From Mycobacteroides chelonae (lineage in GTDB: Bacteria; Actinomycetota; Actinomycetes; Mycobacteriales; Mycobacteriaceae), in the NCBI GenBank assembly GCA_014204435.1, contig JACHLF010000003.1:248001-312000 (forward strand): DNA of 64,000 bases, written 5' to 3'. A model generated the notes under the pieces. It ran no database searches. It saw only the letters and a list, made by a program, of their open reading frames with translations, and had not been told where the DNA came from. Shown here in pieces: positions 52,258 through 64,000 of the stretch; position 1 is the stretch's first letter; each line of letters starts with the position of its first letter. The translations under genes and the position numbers were made by a program.

Positions 52258-54087
52258 GTGACTGTTGAGGTACCCGAAATTCGGCGTGACTTCGCGCGAT
52301 GGCAGATAGGTGTCGCCGGAGTGCTGGCGAAGTCCACCCGCAAGGCGATCGAGGATCTGCCCGCGGACCCCGAGCGCCTGCTCGATTCGCCCACCTACGA
52401 CGGGATCGCGATCCGCCCGTTGTACACGGCACTGGATGAGCTTCCCGAGCCTTCGCTGCCCGGACAATGGCCGTTCGTCCGCGGTGGTGATCCGCGCCGC
52501 GATGTGAACAGCGGATGGAAGGTCGCCGAGCGTTTCGACGGCTCGGGCGGTATCGATGGGGCCGTCGTGAACGAGGCCATTCTCGATGCGCTGGGGCAGG
52601 GGGCCAGCGCTATCGTCCTGGCGCGTCTTCGGCCAGAGGCGGTGCAACGAGCCCTGCAAGGGGTCTACCTCGACCTGGCGCCCATTCAGGTGGAGGCCGG
52701 TGCCGAACTGATCGAAGTGGCCGAGGCGATCTTCGCCGCCGTGGATGGGTACGAGGGAAGTGCCGAGGCAGTTGTCGTCGATCTGGGTGCCGACCCGCTC
52801 GGGGACGCGTTCGCGGACCGCGCGGGCGTATCGGTGGATGAAGCGGTCGCGCTGGCCGGGCGGGCGAGCGCGCGCACCGGGCAGATCCGTGCGGTCACCG
52901 TCGACGGCACCATCGCTCACGAGCTGGGTGCCGGGGACAGCCAGGAACTCGCGGTTGCGGTGGCTGCCGGGGTCGCGTACCTGAGGCTGTTGCAGGGCGC
53001 CGGCCTGGGCATCGCGGAAGCCTTGCGGCAGATAAGCTTCCGTTTTGCCGCAACCGACGACCAGTTCCTGTCGATCGCCAAGTTCCGTGCCGCCAGGGTG
53101 CTCTGGGCGCGGGTGGCCGAGGTTGCGGGTGTACCCGAACACGGTGGTGCCGTGATGCACGCGGTCACCTCCGAACCGATGATGGCCCAACGCGATCCGT
53201 GGGTGAACATGCTGCGCACCACGCTGGCCGCCTTCGGGGCCGGAGTCGGCGGCGCGGACAGCGTGCGGGTACGGCAGTTCGACGACGCCATTGCCGGTGG
53301 ACTGGCCTCGGTATCCCCGGCGTTTTCCACCCGTATCGCCCGGAACACTCAGTTGCTGCTCATCGAGGAGTCCCATGTGGGTCGGGTACTCGACCCCGGC
53401 GGCGGTTCCTGGTACATCGAGGATCTGACGGAAACCCTTGCACAGCAGGCATGGTCGCTGTTCACCGAGATCGAGGGCGCGGGCGGATTCGAAGCGGCCG
53501 CCGAACTGATCAGGGAACGCATCGCCGAAACGCGTGCGCGCCGCGCCGAGGACATTGCACATCGGCGTACCTCGGTGACGGGGGTGAACGAGTTCCCGAA
53601 CCTCGCGGAGGAGCCATTGCCGCCGCATCCGGTGGCGGGTTACCGGTACGCCGCCGATTTCGAGTCCCTGCGGGACCGTTCGGATGCCTTCCTGGCTTCC
53701 TCCGGTGCGCGTCCGAACGCACTGTTGATTCCGTTGGGTCCGCTGGCCGAGCACAATGTCCGCACCACATTCGCGTCCAACCTGTTGGCCTCTGGCGGTA
53801 TCGAAACCGTCAACCCCGGCGTACTCGAAGCGGACACGATCGCCGCCGCGGTGGCAGACTCCGGAGCCCGGCTCGCCGTCATCTGTGGAACCGATGGCCG
53901 GTACGCCGCCGAAGCCGGTGCCGTGGTCGATGCGGCCAGGGCCGCGGGTGTCACCGACGTCTTTCTCGCGGGGCCGGAGAAGGCCGTCGCCGACGTCGCA
54001 GACTCGTCGCGACCGGATGGCTATCTGACCATGAAGATCAATGCTGTCGAAGCGCTTTCGGCCATGCTGACCAAGTTGGGGGCGTGA
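52258..54087 (+). CDS. mutA: Methylmalonyl-CoA mutase small subunit
   Basis: Beta subunit of the heterodimeric methylmalonyl-CoA mutase. It has the TIM-barrel and the degenerate B12-like domain but lacks a cobalamin histidine, as expected of MutA. The 609 residues are the family length. GTG 52258 has GGGAGCAG upstream. It is 1 bp from mutB. The enzyme converts methylmalonyl-CoA to succinyl-CoA in propionate catabolism. Confidence 0.95.
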   Translation: MTVEVPEIRRDFARWQIGVAGVLAKSTRKAIEDLPADPERLLDSPTYDGIAIRPLYTALDELPEPSLPGQWPFVRGGDPRRDVNSGWKVAERFDGSGGIDGAVVNEAILDALGQGASAIVLARLRPEAVQRALQGVYLDLAPIQVEAGAELIEVAEAIFAAVDGYEGSAEAVVVDLGADPLGDAFADRAGVSVDEAVALAGRASARTGQIRAVTVDGTIAHELGAGDSQELAVAVAAGVAYLRLLQGAGLGIAEALRQISFRFAATDDQFLSIAKFRAARVLWARVAEVAGVPEHGGAVMHAVTSEPMMAQRDPWVNMLRTTLAAFGAGVGGADSVRVRQFDDAIAGGLASVSPAFSTRIARNTQLLLIEESHVGRVLDPGGGSWYIEDLTETLAQQAWSLFTEIEGAGGFEAAAELIRERIAETRARRAEDIAHRRTSVTGVNEFPNLAEEPLPPHPVAGYRYAADFESLRDRSDAFLASSGARPNALLIPLGPLAEHNVRTTFASNLLASGGIETVNPGVLEADTIAAAVADSGARLAVICGTDGRYAAEAGAVVDAARAAGVTDVFLAGPEKAVADVADSSRPDGYLTMKINAVEALSAMLTKLGA

Positions 54088-54088
54088 C

Positions 54089-56358
<2,270 letters not shown>

Positions 56359-56359
<1 letters not shown>

Positions 56360-57330
56360 TGTCGGCACCTGACGATCTGGCAACACTGATCCGGTCGGGA
56401 GTCCGTTCCGGGCTGGCCCGAGCCATCACGCTGGTGGAGTCGACTCGCCAAGACCATCGTGCGCAGGCCCAGCAGCTGCTGCTGGAACTGTCTTCCGATG
56501 GTGGGAACGCGCTGCGGGTAGGTATTACCGGAGTGCCCGGGGTGGGGAAGTCGACCACGATCGAAGCCCTCGGTATGTACCTCATCGAGCAGGGGCATCG
56601 GGTGGCCGTGTTGGCGGTCGATCCGTCGTCCACGCGTACCGGCGGGTCGATTCTCGGCGATAAGACCCGGATGGGCCGACTCTCGGTGCATCCCGACGCG
56701 TACATTCGGCCCTCGCCGACATCGGGGACGCTTGGGGGCGTGGCGAAGGCGACCCGCGAGACCGTGGTGCTGCTGGAAGCCGCCGGATTCGACGTCATCC
56801 TCATCGAGACCGTCGGCGTCGGGCAGTCCGAGGTCACCGTCGCCAATATGGTGGACACCTTTGTCTTCCTCACGTTGGCGCGTACCGGTGATCAGCTGCA
56901 GGGCATCAAAAAGGGGGTGTTGGAGCTCGCCGATATCGTGGTGGTGAACAAGGCTGACGGCGCCCACGCCATCGAGGCGCAGAAGGCGGCTCGCGAGTTG
57001 TCGAGCGCGCTGCGCTTGATCTATCCGCATGACACCATTTGGCGCCCACCGGTTCTCACCATGAGTGCGCTGGAGAACAATGGGGTGTCCGAGATGTGGG
57101 ATACCGTGCTGCAGCATCGCTCGGTGTTGACCGAGGCGGGGGAGTTCGAGGCCAAACGCCGCCGTCAGCAGGTCGACTGGATGTGGGCGATGGTGCGCGA
57201 CGCGGTGCTGGACCGAGTGCTCAACGCACCCGATGTCAAGGCGGTACGTGCAGAAGTCGAGCAGCAGGTACGCGAGGGCACCCTCACACCCGCCCTTGCT
57301 GCCGAGCGCATTCTGTCGCTCGGTCCCTAA
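56359..57330 (+). CDS. meaB: GTPase MeaB, methylmalonyl-CoA mutase chaperone
   Basis: G3E-family GTPase that protects and reloads methylmalonyl-CoA mutase with cobalamin. The 323-residue protein has Walker A GVPGVGKST (residues 58-66), switch-like LIETVGVGQSEV and NKAD. TGATG coupling with mutB indicates co-translation. Its stop codon overlaps a small convergent frame. Confidence 0.95.
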
Positions 57331-57485
57331 GGTTGACCGTATGTCGGCAGCGGCGTCGTGCTGATCTCGGCGGCGTTGTGGGGCAGGGTCAGCACTGCCG
57401 ATCTGTAGACCTTCTCCCGTGAATCACCCAGGGCAACCAAGAGATCAGCGGTGAGGGACGCGAGTATCCGTCCCGCGTTCTCCAC
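57327..57485 (-). CDS. Possible small gene or gene remnant, 52 residues
   Basis: On the minus strand a frame from GTG 57485 to TAG 57327 reads as a helical, GC3-rich coding-like sequence (MENAGRILASLTADLLVALG, then EKVYRSAVLTLPHNA). The frame stays protein-like upstream to a TAG, without a ribosome binding site or ATG. It could be a short gene or the 3' end of a lost one. No family recognised. Confidence 0.3.
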   Translation of the reverse strand: MENAGRILASLTADLLVALGDSREKVYRSAVLTLPHNAAEISTTPLPTYGQP

Positions 57486-57572
57486 GGCGACTGGATAGCC
57501 GCCACGAGCTGACCTCGGATTGTCTCCAGGTGCGCCCTATCGGCGGATGTCGTGTGGGAGACTGCCACCGAT

Positions 57573-58166
57573 ATGACAGGCGAGGCAGGCGAATCCGGCA
57601 CGTCTCGGCGCCCATTGGTGTTTCTCGATACCGAGACCACCGGGCTGCACCGCGCGCGCCAGCCGTGGGAGATCGCGATCATCCGCCGAACCGAGGAGGG
57701 GCAACGGCAACTGCACTTGTGCGTCGACGTCCAAGACCTCGATCTGGAGGCGGCTGATCCTGCGGGCCTCGATATCAGCGGCTTCCACAAGCGCCATCCG
57801 CAGGTTCGGTTGCGACCGCTGCAGTTTCCCCGCGTTTTTCGGGCCGCCGAAGCCGTTTCGCTGGTTGAGGAGTGGACGTCCGGCGCGACCATTGTCGGCG
57901 TGATTCCTCAGTTCGACGCCGAATGCCTGACGACGATGTTCCTGGCGCACGGGGTCGGCCCCACCTGGAACCCAGATCTGGTCGACGTCGTCAGCCGCAC
58001 CGCGGAGCGGATCCGCGAACGCGGGCTGACACCGGATGCGGACTACTCCAACCTGTCGCTGCAATTCGGTGTCAACACACCGAGCGCGGGCCAACCCTCG
58101 GAGATGCTCGCTGGGCCATGCGCTGGTATGACCGATTATCTAAATGAGGAGGTCGAGGACAGGTAG
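57573..58166 (+). CDS. DnaQ-like 3'-5' exonuclease with a frameshifted 3' end
   Basis: The N-terminal FLDTETTGL motif (catalytic D19 and E21) and a later VGVIPQFDAEC region define a DEDD exonuclease, used on DNA or RNA 3' ends. The last motif, normally HxAxxDA, is missing in this frame, which ends in PSEMLAGPCAGM. In the next frame from about 58090 the sequence reads LGDARWAMRWYDRLSK to TGA 58147. A small deletion near 58090-58100 therefore probably disrupts the Exo III motif. ATG 57573 is taken; GTG 57552 is an alternative. Convergent with the nucleotidyltransferase, overlapping by 31 bp. Confidence 0.65.
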   Translation: MTGEAGESGTSRRPLVFLDTETTGLHRARQPWEIAIIRRTEEGQRQLHLCVDVQDLDLEAADPAGLDISGFHKRHPQVRLRPLQFPRVFRAAEAVSLVEEWTSGATIVGVIPQFDAECLTTMFLAHGVGPTWNPDLVDVVSRTAERIRERGLTPDADYSNLSLQFGVNTPSAGQPSEMLAGPCAGMTDYLNEEVEDR

Positions 58167-59188
58167 ATCAGCTTGCGCCGGATGCCGGCGATCTCCCGGG
58201 CGATGGTGCGCAGCACCGCACGCTCTTGCGGTGCCAGGGCGCAGAGCGAGATGGTGTCGGACATGTGCTGCCCGTCCTGCCAGGCGCTGGCCCGGGAGCG
58301 CCACCGGAACCGCAGCAGCCATCCGAAGCAATCTCGCAGCGTCGAGGCATCATCCGGGTCCAGAATCCGGGCCGCGGACGCCACATCCAGTCGATCCGTT
58401 GTCGCGAGAGCGTCTGAACCCGCCGACAAGGCGGCCCAGCGAGCGATCTTGACCACGGGATCGATCGCCGCGATCTTGAGATCGACGGTGTCCGATTGCG
58501 TCGCGAATATCTTCAACCGCGAGGGAAATCCGGCGCGCACAGCCACCGCATCCTGAAGCATCGCCAGCCTGATGGGGTAGTGGCGGTGTGCACAGTCGGC
58601 ATTCTCGCTACGAAGAGCGTTGTCGGACAGCGACGATCCGGTGCCGATCCCTTGGGAGTCTGCCATCAGGCCCACCATCACCACTCCGCGATCCTCCGGC
58701 GGGTTGGCGCACCACCGTTCGATGCCCTCGAACCAATTGGCGGCCCGGCGGCAGAAGCGGCCGCGGCTCGCGAGAACTCCGTTGGCGTCACTGCCGATGC
58801 CACTGCGTTCGAGCATCGCGTGTACGCGCGCCGCGAGTTCCATGAGGTGGGTCTTCCCGTCGGCATCGATCTCGTCGTCGACGGCGAGCAGGGTCTCTAT
58901 GTCGGAGCCGGGAGCCGCCTCACCGCGGGCCACGCTTCCCGAGACAAACCAGGTCCAGCTCGGGTTCGTCCCGTCGGCGACGAGTCGTGCCGCCGTGTGA
59001 ATGCTGCGCTGCAATGCCTCTGACCAGGCGGCGGCCAGAGTTGCCTCAGGCGTACGCGCCCGTGGCTCCAGGGCTATCACCATGCGTGCCGCGCCCACCG
59101 CCGCGCAGAATGCCGATTCGTCCGTAGCGGCATCGATCTGTGCGATGGCGTGGGCGATCCCGTTCTCGGGCGGCACGTCAGCGGACAT
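58136..59188 (-). CDS. DUF294 nucleotidyltransferase-like protein
   Basis: A 350-residue protein with the nucleotidyltransferase core GSVARGEAAPGSDIETLL (GS...D-x-D-like) near residue 100 and a helical putative substrate-binding domain after it (KIAAIDPVVKIARWAALSAG). CBS domains found in some relatives are absent. Such genes are often paired with DnaQ-like exonucleases in actinobacteria, as here, although in convergent orientation. ATG 59188 is chosen since the long upstream frame is not protein-like. Confidence 0.8.
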   Translation of the reverse strand: MSADVPPENGIAHAIAQIDAATDESAFCAAVGAARMVIALEPRARTPEATLAAAWSEALQRSIHTAARLVADGTNPSWTWFVSGSVARGEAAPGSDIETLLAVDDEIDADGKTHLMELAARVHAMLERSGIGSDANGVLASRGRFCRRAANWFEGIERWCANPPEDRGVVMVGLMADSQGIGTGSSLSDNALRSENADCAHRHYPIRLAMLQDAVAVRAGFPSRLKIFATQSDTVDLKIAAIDPVVKIARWAALSAGSDALATTDRLDVASAARILDPDDASTLRDCFGWLLRFRWRSRASAWQDGQHMSDTISLCALAPQERAVLRTIAREIAGIRRKLIYLSSTSSFR

Positions 59189-59202
59189 GGGGTGATTGTT
59201 CC

Positions 59203-60075
59203 CTACGTCGACGCGACCGCGTGGGATATGAAATCTCGGACCGGGCGCGAAAGCGGCTGCGCGGAACTCCAGATGATGCCGACGTCCCGGTGCGCGTCGG
59301 CGTCGATGAGGCGCAGCATCCTGAGATCGGGCGGGTAGGTGGTGGCGTCCACGGGAAGCACCGCGATGCCCAGGCCGGCTGCCACCAGGCCCGCCACCGT
59401 GGTCAGATCGCTCGATTCCAGCACGATGCGCGGCTGGAATTGCGCAGCCGCGCACAGTTCTTCGAGCAGGCGCCGCATACCGAATCCCTGGTGCATCCCG
59501 ATGAAGGGCTCGTCGGCAAGAGCGGACATCGACACGTCTTCGGCCTGTGCCAGTCGATGGTCGGTGGGGACGGCGACACCGAGGCGCTGCCGGAAGAGGT
59601 TGCGCCACCCGAGATTTGCGCGACGTGGACGCGGAGAGACGATTGCCACGTCCAGATCGCCATTGGCGACCAGATCATCGAGGCTGCCCGCAGCACCCTG
59701 CTCCAGCACGAATCGCACATGGGGCGACGTCACGGCGAATCCCGCGATGAGACCGGCGACCAACGCCGGGCCGAAGGTGTGCAAAAACCCGAGCCGGATT
59801 TCCCCCTCGGCGGGATTGGCTAGGTCGTCGATGGCCCGGCGGGCGGAATCGAGCTCCATCTGGGCGCGGCGGGCGTGCTGGTAGAAGATCCGCCCGAACG
59901 GATTCAGGGTGAGCCGCTTGCCGTGCCGATCGAACAGCTGCACGCCCAGCCGGCGCTCCAAGCGGGCGAGCATTCGGGTGAGCGTCGGCTGCGCGAGCTG
60001 GAGCTGATCGGCGGCGGCGGTGACGTTGTGGAGTTCGGCGAGTGTGATGTACCACTCGTAGTCGCCGTCAGCCAC
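59203..60075 (-). CDS. LysR-family transcriptional regulator
   Basis: A 290-residue LTTR with an N-terminal winged HTH (VTAAADQLQLAQPTLTRMLARL) and a C-terminal periplasmic-binding-like effector domain. It is divergent from an MFS transporter gene with about 90 bp between starts, the classical arrangement for LysR control of a neighbour. GTG 60075 is the start that gives a full HTH. Confidence 0.9.
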   Translation of the reverse strand: MADGDYEWYITLAELHNVTAAADQLQLAQPTLTRMLARLERRLGVQLFDRHGKRLTLNPFGRIFYQHARRAQMELDSARRAIDDLANPAEGEIRLGFLHTFGPALVAGLIAGFAVTSPHVRFVLEQGAAGSLDDLVANGDLDVAIVSPRPRRANLGWRNLFRQRLGVAVPTDHRLAQAEDVSMSALADEPFIGMHQGFGMRRLLEELCAAAQFQPRIVLESSDLTTVAGLVAAGLGIAVLPVDATTYPPDLRMLRLIDADAHRDVGIIWSSAQPLSRPVRDFISHAVAST

Positions 60076-60166
60076 CTCTTCACCTCCACTTATGCCTGAA
60101 TCGAATTATAAAGTGTTAAATTGCTCATTTCCGCAATATGCATTGACCCGGGCAGCATCTCCAGTC
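60076..60166. promoter_or_regulatory. Divergent LysR/MFS promoter region
   Basis: 91 bp, AT-rich relative to its surroundings. It contains AATTATAAAGTGTTAAATT, an interrupted inverted repeat of AATT arms with a T-N11-A-like spacing, and GCAATATGCATTG nearby. These are candidate LysR-binding elements; neither is verified. Confidence 0.4.
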
Positions 60167-61423
60167 ATGGCCGTCGCCCCGAGTGCCCAGAGAGTTTCGG
60201 CGAGTTGTGGTGCGAGTCCCGTGCCCCACACCACAGGAACCGCCGGATATCGGCGGCTGACCGATGCGCTGTTCGCCGCCGGGCTTGCGACGTTCGCGGC
60301 CCTGTACGGAACACAGGCGGTGCTTCCCGCACTGTCCGCGGATCTGGGAGTCAGTCCGGCGGCTGCCGCCCTCACGGTTTCGGTGACTACCGGAATGCTG
60401 GCACTGTCGATCATCCCTGCCAGTGCTCTGTCGGAACGGTTCGGGCGCACCCCGGTGATGCTGGTGTCGGCAATCGCCACGACGGTGATCGGGCTGCTGC
60501 TTCCGGCCAGTCCTACGTTCGCGGTGTTGTTGATGGGCCGTGCGGCAGAAGGTGTCGCATTGGCCGGGATTCCGGCAGTGGCCATGGCATTCCTTGCCGA
60601 GGAGGTGCATCCAGGGTCTCTCGGTTCGGCGATGGGCAGATACATCGCCGGAACGACGGTCGGTGGACTTGCCGGGCGACTGGTGGCTTCTTCGGTGCTC
60701 GATGTGAGCAATTGGCGGATCGCGTTACTCGGCAGTGGCGCAATGACTTTGGTGTGCACGGTGTTGTTCGCGATGCTTCTTCCGAGGTCTCAGTTCTTCG
60801 TGCCCAAGAGGGTCAGGGTCGGCACCACACTGCGGATTCTCGGCATGCACCTGAGAAACCCGGTGCTGCTCATCATGTTCGGGCTGGGCTTTCTGTTGAT
60901 GGGCGGGTTCGTCACGGTCTACAACTATTTGGGCTATCGCCTGGTGGCTCCGCCCTTCGGGCTTCCGACGGCAATTGCCGGGCTGCTGTTCCTGCTGTAT
61001 CTGGCCGGAACGGTGTCGTCGGCGATCACCGGTCGGCTGGCGGATCGGCGCGCTAGGGGGCTGGTCCTGATCGGAGCGGTCACCGTCACCGCGCTGGGGC
61101 TTGCACTGACCGTCCTGGACTTGCTCGTCACGGTGATCATCGGGGTGGGTGTGTTCACCGCGGGCTTCTTCGCCGCACATACCGTCGCGAGCGGCTGGGT
61201 AGGGGTGGTCGCGCAGCGCGACCGGGCCGAAGCCTCTGCCCTGTACTTGTTCAGCTACTACCTGGGAAGTTCGGTGGCAGGTGCCGCGGGAGGATTGGCG
61301 TACCAGTCCGGCGGATGGGCGCTGACGGTCCATTTCGTCGGGGCGTTGTTGGCGATCGCGCTGGTCCTGGCGGCCGCGATGATCATTCGAAACCGGTTTG
61401 GCCATATCAACACACCCGAATAG
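60167..61423 (+). CDS. MFS transporter (YnfM-like)
   Basis: Twelve-helix major facilitator, 418 residues from ATG 60167. Features include LFAAGLATFAALYGTQAVLPAL at the first helix, ALSERFGRTPVMLVSA as motif A, and a matching LADRRARG in the second half. The YnfM-like assignment is from the LysR-linked context and the general pattern. A frame open to 60092 has no family-like sequence. Its stop codon is part of the promoter of the ileS leader. Confidence 0.88.
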   Translation: MAVAPSAQRVSASCGASPVPHTTGTAGYRRLTDALFAAGLATFAALYGTQAVLPALSADLGVSPAAAALTVSVTTGMLALSIIPASALSERFGRTPVMLVSAIATTVIGLLLPASPTFAVLLMGRAAEGVALAGIPAVAMAFLAEEVHPGSLGSAMGRYIAGTTVGGLAGRLVASSVLDVSNWRIALLGSGAMTLVCTVLFAMLLPRSQFFVPKRVRVGTTLRILGMHLRNPVLLIMFGLGFLLMGGFVTVYNYLGYRLVAPPFGLPTAIAGLLFLLYLAGTVSSAITGRLADRRARGLVLIGAVTVTALGLALTVLDLLVTVIIGVGVFTAGFFAAHTVASGWVGVVAQRDRAEASALYLFSYYLGSSVAGAAGGLAYQSGGWALTVHFVGALLAIALVLAAAMIIRNRFGHINTPE

Positions 61424-61426
61424 AAT
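61398..61426 (+). promoter_or_regulatory. Promoter of the ileS T-box leader
   Basis: TTGGCC at 61398-61403 and TAGAAT at 61421-61426 are separated by 17 bp and match a sigma-A type promoter. The -10 overlaps the MFS stop codon and predicts a start near 61433, just before the T-box. Confidence 0.5.
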
Positions 61427-61432
61427 TACTGC

Positions 61433-61640
61433 CACAGACATCGATCCGGCCATCACCGGGGAGTCTCCGGAAGAAAGGTTCCGTGCGCGCAGCACGGATA
61501 ACCCGGTAGAACCGGACGGGTAGGCCCGTCACAGCCGCTGTGAGAGGCCCCGCACAGGTCGGGGCAAGCGGGGTGGTACCGCGGAGGTACGCCGACGGCG
61601 TCCCATCGTCCCCGTGCCGGCGAGCACAGGGAGATGTACC
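61433..61640 (+). promoter_or_regulatory. T-box leader of ileS (isoleucine tRNA-sensing)
   Basis: The hallmark AGCGGGGTGGTACCGCGG (61567-61584) is present, with the antiterminator/antisequestrator partners downstream (GGCGTCCCATCGTCCCCGTG). Upstream is a compact Stem I, with the likely specifier AUC at 61452-61454 in CCATCACCGGGGAG. This is the short Stem I, translational type known from mycobacterial ileS, where an uncharged tRNA-Ile frees the ribosome binding site (AGGGAG, 61629-61634). There is no T-rich terminator. Confidence 0.88.
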
Positions 61641-61644
61641 GACT

Positions 61645-64000
61645 ATGCCTGATGGTCTTCGCGCAAGCGGCTCATCCGCATCCGAGAGTCTTCGCGCAAG
61701 CGGCTCATCCGCGGACGCGTACCCGCGGACCGATCTTGGCGCCGATCAGCGCAGCGGATCGCCTAATCTGCCTGCGCTGGAAAAGCAGGTGCTGGGCTAC
61801 TGGGACGAAGACGACACGTTCCGCGCGAGCATTGCGCATCGCGACGGCGCCCCGGAATACGTCTTCTACGACGGGCCTCCGTTCGCCAATGGACTGCCGC
61901 ACTACGGGCATCTGCTCACCGGCTACGTCAAGGACATCGTCCCGCGCTATCAGACCATGCGCGGATACCAGGTGGACCGTCGGTTCGGTTGGGACACTCA
62001 CGGATTGCCGGCAGAGCTGGAAGTCGAACGCCAGCTGGGCATCACCGATAAGTCTCAGATCGATTCGATGGGCATCGCCGAGTTCAACGATGCGTGCCGC
62101 GAATCGGTGCTGCGCTACACCAAGGAATGGCGCGAGTACGTGACTCGGCAAGCACGCTGGGTGGACTTCGACCACGATTACAAGACGCTCGACCTGACCT
62201 TCATGGAGTCGGTGATCTGGGCGTTCAAACAGTTGTGGGACAAGGGTTTGGCGTACGAGGGATACCGCGTGCTGCCGTACTGCTGGCGTGACGAGACACC
62301 GCTGTCCAACCACGAGCTGCGCATGGACGACGACGTGTACCAGAGTCGTCAGGACCCCGCGGTCACCGTCGGTTACCGGATCGTGGGCAACGAGAACACG
62401 CGGTGGGCGACACTCGACGGTGCGCGCCTGCTGATCTGGACCACCACTCCGTGGACCCTGCCTTCGAACCTGGCGGTCGCGGTGAACCCGGAGGTCACCT
62501 ATGCGGTGGTGAAGCCCGAAGACTCCGAGGACCGTTATCTGTTGGCGCAGGCGCGGGTTGGGGCGTACGCCCGTGAGCTGGGCGAAGAGCCGACGGTGTT
62601 GGACACCTACACGGGTGCCGAGTTGTTGGGTATGCGGTACGTCCCGCCGTTCCCGTACTTCCAGCAGGATGCCGCGCCGAACGCGTTCACCGTGCTTTCC
62701 GGGGCTTACGTCACCACCGACGACGGCACCGGCATCGTGCATATGGCACCCGCATACGGTGAGGAGGACAAGAACGTCACCGACAAGGCCGGGATCACGC
62801 CGGTCACCCCTGTCGACTCGAAGGGCCGCTTCGATGTCACCGTGCCCGACTACGAGGGGCAGCAGGTATTCGATGCCAACGCGCAGATCATCAAGGATCT
62901 CAAGAATGGCACCGGCTCGGCCGCGGCCAACGGCGCGGTCTTGTTGCGCCATGAGACTTATGACCACTCCTACCCGCACTGCTGGCGCTGCCGTAACCCG
63001 TTGATCTACCGGGCGGTGTCGTCCTGGTTCATCAAGGTGACCGAATTCCGGGATCGAATGGTCGAACTCAACGAGCAGATCACCTGGTATCCAGAGCACG
63101 TCAAGCACGGCCAGTTCGGTAAATGGCTGGAAGGTGCACGCGACTGGTCTGTTTCGCGTAACCGCTACTGGGGCAGCCCGATTCCAGTGTGGAAGTCCGA
63201 CGATCCCGCATACCCACGCATCGACGTCTACGGAAGCCTGGATGAGCTGGAGCGGGACTTCGGCGTGCGGCCGACCAACCTGCACCGGCCCTACATCGAC
63301 GAGCTGACCCGCCCGAATCCCGACGACCCCACCGGCAAGTCCACCATGCGCCGTATCCCGGACATCTTCGATGTCTGGTTCGACTCGGGCTCAATGCCTT
63401 ACGCGCAGGTGCACTACCCGTTCGAGAACGCCGAGTGGTTCGAAAAGCACTTCCCGGCCGACTTCATCGTCGAGTACATCGGCCAAACCCGCGGCTGGTT
63501 CTACGTCATGCATGTGCTGGCGACCGCGCTGTTCGACCGGCCCGCGTTCAGAACCTGTGTGTCACATGGCATCGTGCTGGGCAACGACGGCCAGAAGATG
63601 AGCAAGTCGTTGCGCAACTACCCGGACGTCAACGAGGTGTTCGATCGCGACGGCTCCGACGCGATGCGGTGGTTCCTCATGGCATCGCCGATCCTGCGCG
63701 GCGGCAATCTGATCGTCACCGAGCAGGGGATCCGTGAGGGCGTGCGGCAGGTCATCCTGCCGTTGTGGAATGCCTGGAGCTTTCTGCAGCTGTACGCGCC
63801 CAAACCCGGCACCTGGCGCACCGACTCGACGCAGGTGCTGGACAAATACATCCTGGCCAAGTTGGCGCAGCTGCGCGAGGACCTCACCAAGTCCATGGAT
63901 GACTGCGACGTCTCCGTGGCGTGCGAGCAGCTGCGTCAATTCACCGACGCACTGACCAATTGGTATGTGCGTCGGTCCCGTTCGCGTTTCTGGGAGGAGG
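61645..64000 (+). CDS. ileS: Isoleucyl-tRNA synthetase (partial, 3' end outside window)
   Basis: Charges tRNA-Ile. The 785 visible residues include PHYGH (HIGH-class motif) near residue 97 and GQKMSKS near residue 650, editing-domain sequence [16 protein letters not shown], and the zinc-like CWRCRNP. The frame is of the eukaryote-like mycobacterial type. ATG 61645 lies behind the T-box AGGGAG. The N-terminus contains a perfect 25-bp repeat giving LRASGSSA twice. The gene runs off the right edge. Confidence 0.96.
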   Translation, partial: MPDGLRASGSSASESLRASGSSADAYPRTDLGADQRSGSPNLPALEKQVLGYWDEDDTFRASIAHRDGAPEYVFYDGPPFANGLPHYGHLLTGYVKDIVPRYQTMRGYQVDRRFGWDTHGLPAELEVERQLGITDKSQIDSMGIAEFNDACRESVLRYTKEWREYVTRQARWVDFDHDYKTLDLTFMESVIWAFKQLWDKGLAYEGYRVLPYCWRDETPLSNHELRMDDDVYQSRQDPAVTVGYRIVGNENTRWATLDGARLLIWTTTPWTLPSNLAVAVNPEVTYAVVKPEDSEDRYLLAQARVGAYARELGEEPTVLDTYTGAELLGMRYVPPFPYFQQDAAPNAFTVLSGAYVTTDDGTGIVHMAPAYGEEDKNVTDKAGITPVTPVDSKGRFDVTVPDYEGQQVFDANAQIIKDLKNGTGSAAANGAVLLRHETYDHSYPHCWRCRNPLIYRAVSSWFIKVTEFRDRMVELNEQITWYPEHVKHGQFGKWLEGARDWSVSRNRYWGSPIPVWKSDDPAYPRIDVYGSLDELERDFGVRPTNLHRPYIDELTRPNPDDPTGKSTMRRIPDIFDVWFDSGSMPYAQVHYPFENAEWFEKHFPADFIVEYIGQTRGWFYVMHVLATALFDRPAFRTCVSHGIVLGNDGQKMSKSLRNYPDVNEVFDRDGSDAMRWFLMASPILRGGNLIVTEQGIREGVRQVILPLWNAWSFLQLYAPKPGTWRTDSTQVLDKYILAKLAQLREDLTKSMDDCDVSVACEQLRQFTDALTNWYVRRSRSRFWEE
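61655..61712 (+). repeat. 33-bp-spaced direct repeat in the ileS N-terminus
   Basis: The 25-base block GTCTTCGCGCAAGCGGCTCA plus TCCGC occurs at 61655-61679 and again at 61688-61712, spaced by 33 bases. It duplicates LRASGSSA in frame, with SES between copies. The extension lies before the conserved ileS core, so the reading frame tolerates it. Confidence 0.85.

Overview
The window is a GC-rich stretch of a rapidly growing mycobacterium. Gene order follows the Mycobacterium tuberculosis Rv1436 to Rv1536 backbone (gap-pgk-tpi-secG, pgl-opcA-zwf-tal-tkt, ctaB, qor, ctaA, an ABC exporter, mptB, the suf operon, thioredoxin, echA12, an ABC-F protein, acn, ripA-ripB, moxR1, fabG1-inhA-hemH, nfeD/SPFH, mutA-mutB-meaB, ileS). 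An intein-free sufB, the YbaB/EspC-like cassette and several small lineage-specific genes point to a Mycobacteroides (abscessus-chelonae group) type of organism rather than M. tuberculosis. This placement is an inference from synteny and protein recall; no search was run.

Layout. 1-3.7 kb: end of a membrane protein gene, then the lower-glycolysis operon and secG, closed by a strong hairpin. 3.7-5.8 kb: an accessory island with a three-gene YbaB/EspC-like/helical cassette that looks type VII secretion related, followed by a decayed COX4-like gene on the opposite strand. 5.8-12.3 kb: oxidative and non-oxidative pentose phosphate genes on the minus strand. 12.5-16.7 kb: heme O and heme A synthases around a quinone oxidoreductase, a small unknown gene and an ATP-grasp-like gene. 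16.7-17.4 kb: a frameshifted small gene and unexplained sequence. 17.4-20.9 kb: ABC exporter and the mannosyltransferase MptB. 21-27.2 kb: the complete sufRBDCSUT operon with an operator-like palindrome at the sufR start. 27.2-28.5 kb: a DUF5666-like putative lipoprotein gene beside a decayed copy of itself.

28.5-34.8 kb: flavin oxidoreductase, thioredoxin, enoyl-CoA hydratase, ABC-F ATPase, a tiny HTH protein, two tandem AMIN-like exported proteins and a DinB-like protein. 34.7-41.5 kb: TetR regulator and aconitase on the minus strand, then a membrane protein and the peptidoglycan hydrolases RipA and RipB. 41.6-47.5 kb: MoxR/DUF58/VWA module, mycolate reductases FabG1 and InhA, and ferrochelatase. 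47.5-52.1 kb: NfeD/SPFH pair, a magnesium-sensing M-box leader with a downstream short leader ORF and a 45-codon gene, two DoxX-like paralogues (the second interrupted by a stop) and a DedA/TVP38 membrane protein. 52.2-57.3 kb: methylmalonyl-CoA mutase and its chaperone. 57.3-61.4 kb: a 3'-frameshifted exonuclease convergent with a DUF294 nucleotidyltransferase, and a LysR/MFS divergent pair. 61.4-64 kb: a T-box leader and the start of ileS, which runs off the window.

Functionally the region is mostly central metabolism and envelope housekeeping. The most informative non-routine signals are the two RNA leaders (M-box and T-box), the SufR-type operator, and at least five genes caught in decay (COX4-like, the 16.8 kb ORF, DUF5666 copy, DoxX-like copy, exonuclease 3' end). 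No tRNA, rRNA, insertion sequence, prophage or CRISPR array was seen.
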